Assembly (NCBI GenBank): GCA_903859075.1
Contig: CAIOLF010000066.1
Location: forward strand, 1 to 12,236
Source: Candidatus Buchananbacteria bacterium
GTDB taxonomy: Bacteria; Patescibacteriota; Patescibacteriia; 2-01-FULL-39-33
Direction of reading: 5' to 3'
Length of the DNA: 12,236 nt
Position 1 is the first letter of the stretch, and the number at the start of each line of letters is the position of its first letter. A program made the translations under genes and the position numbers. Below, piece by piece: positions 1-5,451 of this stretch. The notes beneath the pieces were generated by a model. The model did not search any database, had not been told where the DNA came from, and worked only from the letters and a program-made list of their open reading frames with translations.

Positions 1-322
1 ACGCCCACCCGATCCGTCGCGAGGCGGATTGAGGACCAGTTCCACAGAGACAATACTAGTCCCGCCATCGGCGGGATGAAAGGTGAAAAGTGTGATGAGA
101 TTTTAAATTGAGAAAGAGATATCTCCTCAAATTAAGGCGACGTCACTCGGCCTCTGGCGACAGAGGGCCCGTGGTAAACTCTACCTGGTGCAATCCCAAA
201 TATAGTCGGGAGCTTGACGCCGCTGGCAACAGCGAGCGCAGATAGATGATCATCGTCCAGCTCCAGTTTGAAAAAACTGGGGCCTGGAAGACAGAATTCG
301 GCTTACAAGCTTGTTTGGATAA
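1..322 (+). ncRNA. rnpB: RNase P RNA, bacterial type A-like, 3' part (5' end outside the window)
   Basis: This is the catalytic RNA of RNase P, which trims the 5' leader from precursor tRNAs. Several blocks match conserved parts of the E. coli RNA from memory: GACCAGT.CAACAGAGA-like bases near 34-52, GGATGAAAGGTGAAAAG near 74-90, GGTAAACTC.ACC.GG.GCAA near 173-193, the CAAATA run at 197-202, GCTTGA at 212-217, AGAT.GATGA..ATC.TCC near 241-261, and ACAGAATTCGGCTTAC at 291-306. The 5' conserved region I (GAGGAAAGTCC type), which forms half of helix P4, is absent, so the gene starts upstream of the window. The 3' end is approximate, set just before the terminator hairpin. P15 is short and its loop lacks the GGU motif (see findings). 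The block order leaves little doubt about identity. Confidence 0.93.
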
Positions 323-329
323 TAAAGAT

Positions 330-352
330 GTCCCGCTTAGCGGGACGTTTTT
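330..352 (+). terminator. Intrinsic terminator of rnpB
   Basis: A perfect 7-bp stem, GTCCCGC / GCGGGAC, with a TTA loop is followed by a run of five T. It lies a few bases after the RNase P RNA 3' end and just before the promoter of the next gene. Confidence 0.88.
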
Positions 353-367
353 AATTTGTGATGATTA

Positions 368-376
368 TGTTATAAT
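368..376 (+). promoter_or_regulatory. Extended -10 promoter of the sugar-phosphate transferase gene, predicted leaderless
   Basis: TGTTATAAT contains a perfect -10 hexamer (371-376) with the TG extension. No good -35 is seen; the bases 17 upstream (348-353) are TTTTTA inside the terminator T-run. Transcription should start about 7 bases after the hexamer, at 383-385, which is the ATG itself. There is no Shine-Dalgarno sequence, so the mRNA is probably leaderless. Confidence 0.72.
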
Positions 377-384
377 ATAGCTGT

Positions 385-1788
385 ATGAAAAGATCAGAAA
401 TCGCCATTTCCGCCAGTTTGGTGCCGATTGATTACTTAATGGTTATTCTGGCGGGTATTGCTTCATATTTTTTCCGCTACTGGGAGCCGATCCGCAATAT
501 CAGGCCGATAGTTTTTAATTTGTCTTTTAATTTTTTCACCAGCTGGATGTGGCTGATCGCCGTGATTTGGCTAGTGAGTTTTGCTATTGCCGGGCTTTAT
601 TCCATGAGTAGCGCGCGGCGCCCGATAGAGGAAATCGGCAGGATTATCCTGGGCTGTTCCACGGCCGTCATGTTTTTGATGTTTATTTTTTTCTTCAGCC
701 GCAATTTATTTGACTCGCGTTTTATTATTTTAGCCGGCTGGGTATTCAGTATTGTTTTCATTATCATCGGCCGGGGAATCGTCAGGTTTATTCAACGCCG
801 ACTTTATTTTGTCGGGGTCGGCGTTCATCAGGTGGTGATTATCGGCGGCAGCGATTTGTCGCGGGAAGTGGAAGACGTAATAAAGCATCATCCCAAGACC
901 GGTTATCGCCTCGTAGGGCGCTTCCAGAGCTTCGATACTAAAACCGAGGCGGAATTAGCTCAAGCCGCCAAAGTCGGCCGTTACGATGAAATTTTGGTCG
1001 CTAGCGGACACCTGGACAGCAAACAATTGGAACGTTTGAGTGATTTTTCTTATGTTAATCACGTTACCTTGAAATACGTTGCGGACATTTTTGATTTTCC
1101 TATCAGTAATTTTAATATCAGCACTATTTCTGGTCTGCCGATTGTGGAGCTCAAAAAAACCAGATTAGATGGCTGGGGCCGGATAAATAAACGCATTTTT
1201 GACATTATTGTTTCGGCTGTTCTAATGATTATTTTATCGCCGGTATTTTTAATCGCGGCCTTAGCCGTTAAGCTCAGCTCTCGCGGCCCGGTATTTTTTT
1301 CTTACCAGCGTATCGGCCAGTACGGCCGGCCTTTCAGATATTTCAAATTCCGTTCCATGATTAAAGATGCTCATAAGTATCGCTTTGATCAGAAATTTTT
1401 GAAGCAGCAAGTTGATCTGCGTTCTGGCTCCCCGATGATGAAATTTAAAGATGATCCCCGCGTCACGCCGGTCGGAAAGTTTTTGCGCCGTTTCAGCATT
1501 GATGAATTGCCGGAGCTGTTTAATGTTTTTATCGGCAAAATGTCGCTCGTCGGTCCGCGTCCTCATGAAGTCCAGGAAGTGGAAAAATACAAGAATTTTC
1601 ATCGGCGCGTTCTGACGATTAAGCCGGGCATTACCGGCATGGCTCAGGTCTCCGGACGCAGCGATCTTGATTTTGATGAAGAAGTCCGCTTGGATATTTG
1701 GTATATGGAAAATTGGACCATGAAATTGGACATTTTGACATTATTGCGCACTCCTTTCGCGGTGCTGAAAAAGAGAAAAACGGAATAG
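385..1788 (+). CDS. Exopolysaccharide polyprenyl glycosylphosphotransferase (WcaJ/WbaP-type initiating sugar-phosphate transferase)
   Basis: This enzyme starts a surface glycan by moving a hexose-1-phosphate from a nucleotide sugar to undecaprenyl phosphate at the inner face of the membrane. The 467 residues have the family's full plan. Four hydrophobic segments lie at about 10-30, 50-72, 88-105 and 112-128. A Rossmann-like CoA-binding-type domain (VVIIGG at 150-155) runs to about 250. A re-entrant hydrophobic helix at 271-296 is followed by the catalytic domain. Family signatures include KFRSM (321-325), DDPRVTPVGKFLRR (356-369), the catalytic Asp-Glu pair in SIDELPELFN (D373, E374), SLVGPRP (387-393) and KPGITGMAQVSGR (413-425). 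It lies between its own promoter and terminator, so it is probably transcribed alone. The sugar cannot be read from sequence. The ATG lies 9 bases after a perfect -10 hexamer, which supports this start. Confidence 0.93.
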   Translation: MKRSEIAISASLVPIDYLMVILAGIASYFFRYWEPIRNIRPIVFNLSFNFFTSWMWLIAVIWLVSFAIAGLYSMSSARRPIEEIGRIILGCSTAVMFLMFIFFFSRNLFDSRFIILAGWVFSIVFIIIGRGIVRFIQRRLYFVGVGVHQVVIIGGSDLSREVEDVIKHHPKTGYRLVGRFQSFDTKTEAELAQAAKVGRYDEILVASGHLDSKQLERLSDFSYVNHVTLKYVADIFDFPISNFNISTISGLPIVELKKTRLDGWGRINKRIFDIIVSAVLMIILSPVFLIAALAVKLSSRGPVFFSYQRIGQYGRPFRYFKFRSMIKDAHKYRFDQKFLKQQVDLRSGSPMMKFKDDPRVTPVGKFLRRFSIDELPELFNVFIGKMSLVGPRPHEVQEVEKYKNFHRRVLTIKPGITGMAQVSGRSDLDFDEEVRLDIWYMENWTMKLDILTLLRTPFAVLKKRKTE

Positions 1789-1803
1789 CTGATACTTTTA
1801 TAC

Positions 1804-1829
1804 AAAATAGCCAGAAATGGCTATTTTTT
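1804..1829 (+). terminator. Intrinsic terminator after the sugar-phosphate transferase gene
   Basis: A perfect 10-bp stem, AAAATAGCCA / TGGCTATTTT, is closed by a GAAA tetraloop and followed by T residues to 1829. It begins 15 bases after the stop codon. Confidence 0.9.
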
Positions 1830-1850
1830 GTTTAATAATTGAGTTTTTCG

Positions 1851-1885
1851 TTAATTGTTAACTGTTAATTGTCAATTGTTAATTT
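1851..1885 (+). repeat. Intergenic tandem heptamer array, five units
   Basis: Five consecutive 7-base units read TTAATTG, TTAACTG, TTAATTG, TCAATTG and TTAATTT. They lie between the terminator of one gene and the -35 box of the next. Similar arrays sit at 3031-3070 and 5311-5338. The array's function is unknown; one option is an A+T-rich UP-like element for the promoter at 1889. Confidence 0.8.
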
Positions 1886-1888
1886 GAC

Positions 1889-1918
1889 TTGATTTTTGGC
1901 TCTATTTTCTGCTAAAAT
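1889..1918 (+). promoter_or_regulatory. Promoter of the WbaZ-like glycosyltransferase gene, predicted leaderless
   Basis: TTGATT (-35, 1889-1894), an 18-base spacer and TAAAAT (-10, 1913-1918) with a TG extension (1910-1911). The expected start of transcription is at about 1925, the A of the ATG, so this mRNA also appears to be leaderless. No ribosome binding site is present. Confidence 0.7.
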
Positions 1919-1924
1919 TAAGCC

Positions 1925-3013
1925 ATGAAAATAGCTTTAGTTCACGATCATCTGGTCCAAGACGGGGGAGCAGAACAGGTGCTTAAAGTGCTTCAGCAAA
2001 TCTATCCGGAAGCGCCGATTTTTACTCTTGTCTTTGATAAAAGAAGCAACCATTTTTTTAAGGATAAGGATGTCCGCACTTCTTTTTTGCAGGAATTGCC
2101 CGGCGGAGTAAAAAAATACCAATGGTATTTATCGCTGATGCCGGCGGCCATCGAGCACCATGATCTGATGGATTTTGATTTGGTTATTTCCAGCGCCTCT
2201 TCTTTTGCCAAAGGAGTGATCACTTCGCCGCGCGCCAAGCATATCTGCTATTGCCATACGCCGACGCGCTACCTTTGGAATGATACTCATAATTATCTGG
2301 AAGAATTAAAGGTGCATTTTTTAATCAAAAAATTCCTGCCGCTGACTTTGAGAAAATTGCGCACCTGGGATCGCCTGGCGGCCGACCGCGTTGATCATTT
2401 TATCGCCAATTCCCACACCGTCAGGGAACGGATAAAAAAATATTACCAGCGCGACAGCGAAGTGGTTTATCCGCCGGTGGAAGTTGATAATTTCTATATC
2501 TCCGATCGGGCCAAGAAATTTTTCCTGGCCGGCAGCCGCCTCGTGCCTTATAAGCGGATCGATTTGGCGGTTAAGGCTTTTTCCCGCCTGGGCATGCCGT
2601 TGAAGGTTTTCGGCATTGGCCCAGAAATGAGCCGCCTCCGCAAAATGGCCAAGCCCAACGTCCAGTTTTTTGGCAGGATTTCCGATGAGGTCAAACGCCA
2701 GTTGTTTGCCGATTGCATCGCTTATATCAATCCGCAAGAAGAGGATTTTGGCATTACGGCTGTTGAGGCTATGGCCAGCGGCCGCCCGGTCATTGCTTAT
2801 AATGGCGGTGGCGCGACTGAGACAGTCATCGCAGGAAGGACCGGAGAGTTTTTTGAAGAACAGATTTGGGAAGATTTGGCGGATAAGATCATCAGATTCC
2901 GAGCGGATAATTATAATCCGCAGGCCATCCGCGAACACGCTTTGAATTTTTCAACGGCAAGGTTCATCCGGCAAATCACCGATTATGTTAGTAATCTTAA
3001 TTGCTCCGGGTAA
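1925..3013 (+). CDS. GT4 glycosyltransferase, WbaZ-like
   Basis: This is a retaining GT-B glycosyltransferase, expected to add a sugar (often mannose in WbaZ relatives) from a nucleotide donor to a lipid-linked glycan at the cytoplasmic membrane face. It has 362 residues, normal for the family. The N-terminal acceptor domain opens with KIALVHDHLVQDGGAEQV, whose GGAEQ (14-18) is the usual Gly-rich loop. HTPTRYLW (111-118) is typical of the WbaZ group. The C-terminal donor domain starts at about residue 198, with GSRLVPYKRID (203-213) carrying the conserved Lys and Arg. The E-x7-E motif is E273 and E281 in EEDFGITAVEAMASGRPVIAY. The gene follows its own promoter, and a 7-bp hairpin overlaps its stop codon. 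The donor and acceptor sugars cannot be assigned. Confidence 0.92.
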   Translation: MKIALVHDHLVQDGGAEQVLKVLQQIYPEAPIFTLVFDKRSNHFFKDKDVRTSFLQELPGGVKKYQWYLSLMPAAIEHHDLMDFDLVISSASSFAKGVITSPRAKHICYCHTPTRYLWNDTHNYLEELKVHFLIKKFLPLTLRKLRTWDRLAADRVDHFIANSHTVRERIKKYYQRDSEVVYPPVEVDNFYISDRAKKFFLAGSRLVPYKRIDLAVKAFSRLGMPLKVFGIGPEMSRLRKMAKPNVQFFGRISDEVKRQLFADCIAYINPQEEDFGITAVEAMASGRPVIAYNGGGATETVIAGRTGEFFEEQIWEDLADKIIRFRADNYNPQAIREHALNFSTARFIRQITDYVSNLNCSG

Positions 3014-3031
3014 AAAGATTTTAATTTACCC
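3008..3031 (+). terminator. Possible weak terminator overlapping the stop codon of the WbaZ-like gene
   Basis: A perfect 7-bp stem, GGGTAAA / TTTACCC, has a 10-base loop and includes the TAA stop codon. What follows is T-rich but interrupted (CTTAATTTCTG), so termination may be weak and read-through into the next glycosyltransferase gene is possible. Confidence 0.4.
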
Positions 3032-3070
3032 TTAATTTCTGAATTTCTTAATTTCTAAATTTCTTGAATA
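3031..3070 (+). repeat. Intergenic tandem octamer array, four units plus a degenerate fifth
   Basis: Units of 8 bases read CTTAATTT, CTGAATTT, CTTAATTT and CTAAATTT, then a degenerate CTTGAATA. The array fills the whole gap between the hairpin at 3008-3031 and the ATG at 3073, so any promoter for that gene would have to lie inside it. TAAATT at 3056-3061 is a weak -10 candidate. Confidence 0.8.
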
Positions 3071-3072
3071 AT

Positions 3073-4194
3073 ATGAGAATCGGCATCGATATCCGCTGTT
3101 TGATGAATGACAGGTATTCCGGAGTATCTTGGTACGCTTATAATCTGCTCAAAAATCTTTTTGAATCTGACCGCGATAATCGTTATGTTCTTTTTTATAA
3201 CTCCAGCAAGCGGGTGGTTCTGCCGGAATTCAATTATGACAACGTAAAATATTCCGGCTATCGCTATCCCAACAAGCTGCTCAATTTATCCCTTAATTTT
3301 TTTAGTTACCCGCGGATTGATAAGCTGATCGGCGGCGTGGATTTATTTTTTGTCCCCAATCTTCATTTTATCGCCTGGTCGGATAAGTGTAAAAGAATAC
3401 TCACCGTGCACGATTTATCATTTTTGCGCTTTCCCGAATTTTTCACGGCCAAGATGCGGCTCTGGCATAAGCTGATTATCAAAAAGAATATCCTGGGCCA
3501 AGCCGATTTGATTATTGCCGATTCCCTCAGCACCAAAAATGATTTACGGGAGCTGTTGAATCTGCCGGAAGAAAAAATTAAAGTAGTTTATTTGGGGGTC
3601 GATCAGAGATATTTTGTTCCTGTTGCCGCCCAGCAGCTGGCCGCCATCAGAGAAAAATACAGTTTGCCCGATAAATTTATTCTGTCGTTGGGGACGCTGG
3701 AGCCGCGCAAGAATTTGGCAGGGATCATCGCCGCTTATGAGCCATTGGCGCTTGAGGCCGAACTGGTAATTGCCGGCGGCCGCGGCTGGAAAAATAAGTT
3801 GAATAATGACGTTTCCCCTGATCATAAAAAGATCAGATTTATCGGCTATGTCGCTGAAGAGGACAAGCCAGCCCTATATCAAATGGCCTCCGTATTGGTT
3901 TATCCTTCGTTTTATGAGGGATTCGGCTTGCCGCTGCTGGAGGCCATGGCCAGCGGTTGCCCCGTGATCGCCGGCAGTAATTCCTCCCAAGTAGAGGTAG
4001 TTGGCAATGCCGGACTGCTGGTAGATCCCAGCAGTATCAGCGAAATTAAAAATGCTATTATCGCCATTTTAGAAAATCCCGACTGGCGCAATCAGCTGGC
4101 GGAGAACGGTAAAAAACAGGCGGCTAAGTTTTCTTGGATTAGAACAGCCCGAGAAACTTTAGAAATATTTAATTCATTCAAATCTTTATTATGA
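3073..4194 (+). CDS. GT4 glycosyltransferase (MtfB/mannosyltransferase-like), first of a pair
   Basis: This GT-B enzyme is predicted to add one sugar to the growing lipid-linked glycan. With this start it has 373 residues. I chose the ATG at 3073, not the in-frame TTG at 3064, because the protein then begins MRIGID, matching the MKIGID of its neighbour. Features in 373-residue numbering: Gly-containing loop YSGVSWYAYNLL (15-26), HDLSF (113-117), ADSLST near 150, the donor-domain entry LGTLEPRKNL (206-215), RFIGY (255-259), and the E-x7-E motif at E282 and E290 in EGFGLPLLEAMASGCPVIAG. The reading frame ends in an ATGA overlap with the next gene, so the two are translationally coupled. The two genes share length and motif order and look like an old duplication. 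No Shine-Dalgarno site precedes the ATG. Confidence 0.92.
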   Translation: MRIGIDIRCLMNDRYSGVSWYAYNLLKNLFESDRDNRYVLFYNSSKRVVLPEFNYDNVKYSGYRYPNKLLNLSLNFFSYPRIDKLIGGVDLFFVPNLHFIAWSDKCKRILTVHDLSFLRFPEFFTAKMRLWHKLIIKKNILGQADLIIADSLSTKNDLRELLNLPEEKIKVVYLGVDQRYFVPVAAQQLAAIREKYSLPDKFILSLGTLEPRKNLAGIIAAYEPLALEAELVIAGGRGWKNKLNNDVSPDHKKIRFIGYVAEEDKPALYQMASVLVYPSFYEGFGLPLLEAMASGCPVIAGSNSSQVEVVGNAGLLVDPSSISEIKNAIIAILENPDWRNQLAENGKKQAAKFSWIRTARETLEIFNSFKSLL

Positions 4195-5321
4195 AAATAG
4201 GAATTGATGCCCGTTTATACGGTACGAAGCATGCCGGCATCGGACGTTATGTTTATGAATTGGTTAATAAATTGCAGTCGATAGACCGTGAAAATGAATA
4301 TGTTATTTTTTTACAAGCGGATAATTTCGCGGAATGCCGGATAACCAATAAAAATTTTCATAAAGTTTTGGCGGATTTCAAAACTTACTCCCTGGGCGAG
4401 CAAATTTTATTTCCGTTTATTATTGCCAAACAAAGATTGGATTTCATGCATTTCCCGCATTTTAACGTGCCTTTTTTCTATCGGGGCAAATACTTAGTGA
4501 CTATTCATGATCTGATTATTTCCCATCATCCCAGCAGCCGTGCCACCACCTTGCCGCCTTGGCTTTATAAATTGAAATTGCTGCTTTATAATCTAGTCGT
4601 GAAGTCAGCGGCCAAAAGGGCGAGCCGGATTATTGCCGTCAGCGAATTCACAAAAACCGATATAATAAAACTGCTGGGCATTGATGAAAAAAAGATTAGC
4701 GTTGTTTATGAAGGTTTCGATTTGCCGCCCGGCACCGATAGTGAATGCCAAAAATTATTAGAGCGGCAGGGGATAGGCGATGAATTTTTGCTTTACGTCG
4801 GTTCGGCTTATCCGCACAAGAATTTGGAAAAGTTGATCCAGGCATTTGAAATAATCCATTCCGAAGCTCCTAGTCTGCAGCTGGTCTTGGTCGGGAAACT
4901 TAATTTTTTTTATCAGCGGTTAAAGCAATACGTTCTGGATAATCATCCGGAGATTAAACATCAAATTATCTTTACGGGATATTTGAGTGATGAGGATTTG
5001 TCCGGTCTTTATCAGCGGGCCAAGTTATACGTTTTTCCGTCGCTGATTGAGGGTTTTGGTTTGCCGCCGCTTGAGGCGCAGGCGCATAATCTGCCGGTGG
5101 TGTCATCAGACGCTTCCTGCCTGCCGGAAGTGCTTGGCGACAGCGCTATTTATTTCAAACCGGATAATATCAATGACATGGCGGAAAAGATTTCTTTTGG
5201 CCTTAATGACGCGGCTTTGCGAAGCCGATTGGCAGTGGCGGGAAAGCGGAATATCCAAAGATTTTCTTGGAAAAAAATGGCCGAAGAAATTTTGGATATT
5301 TATTATAATCTTAATTTTTAA
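4191..5321 (+). CDS. GT4 glycosyltransferase, second of a pair
   Basis: This is another retaining GT-B enzyme, 376 residues, related to the gene before it. It starts with MKIGIDARLYGTKHAGIGRY (1-20), where GIGRY is the acceptor-side Gly loop. It has IHDL (105-108), AVSEFTK (149-155), donor-domain entry LYVGSAYPHKNLE (201-213), IFTGYLSDEDL (260-270), and the E-x7-E motif at E287 and E295 in EGFGLPPLEAQAHNLPVVSS. The second half of this motif reads EAQAHN in place of the more usual EAMASG, a tolerated variation. Its ATG overlaps the upstream TGA (ATGA), so translation depends on the preceding gene. The last codons and the TAA stop fall inside a tandem heptamer array. Its role is probably a successive transfer step in the same glycan; donor and acceptor are unknown. 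Confidence 0.92.
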   Translation: MKIGIDARLYGTKHAGIGRYVYELVNKLQSIDRENEYVIFLQADNFAECRITNKNFHKVLADFKTYSLGEQILFPFIIAKQRLDFMHFPHFNVPFFYRGKYLVTIHDLIISHHPSSRATTLPPWLYKLKLLLYNLVVKSAAKRASRIIAVSEFTKTDIIKLLGIDEKKISVVYEGFDLPPGTDSECQKLLERQGIGDEFLLYVGSAYPHKNLEKLIQAFEIIHSEAPSLQLVLVGKLNFFYQRLKQYVLDNHPEIKHQIIFTGYLSDEDLSGLYQRAKLYVFPSLIEGFGLPPLEAQAHNLPVVSSDASCLPEVLGDSAIYFKPDNINDMAEKISFGLNDAALRSRLAVAGKRNIQRFSWKKMAEEILDIYYNLNF

Positions 5322-5338
5322 TTCCTAATTCTTAATTA
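5311..5338 (+). repeat. Tandem heptamer array overlapping a gene end, four units
   Basis: Units read TTAATTT, TTAATTC, CTAATTC and TTAATTA. The first unit and part of the second encode the C-terminal residues and stop codon of the glycosyltransferase gene that ends at 5321. This is the same TTAATT core as the arrays at 1851 and 3031. Confidence 0.75.
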
Positions 5339-5351
5339 TTCAAGTTATCCC

Positions 5352-5379
5352 CAATCCCGCTCTGGCAGGATTGTTTTTT
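5352..5379 (+). terminator. Intrinsic terminator of the glycosyltransferase pair
   Basis: CAATCC pairs with GGATTG; an inner GC/GC pair beyond one C-A mismatch closes a TCTG loop. Six T follow at 5374-5379. The T-run overlaps the -35 region of the next promoter. Confidence 0.8.
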
Positions 5380-5400
5380 ATTGCTGATTTATGTTATAAT
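5371..5400 (+). promoter_or_regulatory. Promoter of the DUF4012, DUF11-like and tgt unit
   Basis: TTGTTT (-35, 5371-5376), an 18-base spacer and TATAAT (-10, 5395-5400) with an extended TG (5392-5393). Transcription should start near 5407, leaving a leader of about 45 bases before the GTG at 5452. The leader holds a hairpin (stem 5418-5425 with 5429-5436, ATT loop) with no T-run, so it is not a terminator. Confidence 0.7.
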
Positions 5401-5451
5401 AAATACCAAGATTTGTGTTTTTAGTATTACTAAAAATAAACACTTACTACG

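Noticed and set aside
2321..2938. A 205-codon minus-strand frame inside the WbaZ-like gene
   Set aside because: It is fully antisense to a glycosyltransferase with all family motifs and has no recognisable protein pattern or initiation signal.
1851..3070. Short repeats as a CRISPR array
   Set aside because: Units are 7-8 bases with no spacers between them; CRISPR repeats are much longer and alternate with unique spacers.
3064..3075. TTG at 3064 as the start of the first paired GT4 gene
   Set aside because: The ATG at 3073 gives MRIGID, matching the start of the neighbouring paralogue. The TTG adds only three residues and lies in the repeat array.
5418..5436. Leader hairpin as a terminator or riboswitch
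   Set aside because: There is no T-run after the stem, and the leader of about 45 bases is too short and too A/T-rich to match any riboswitch class I know.
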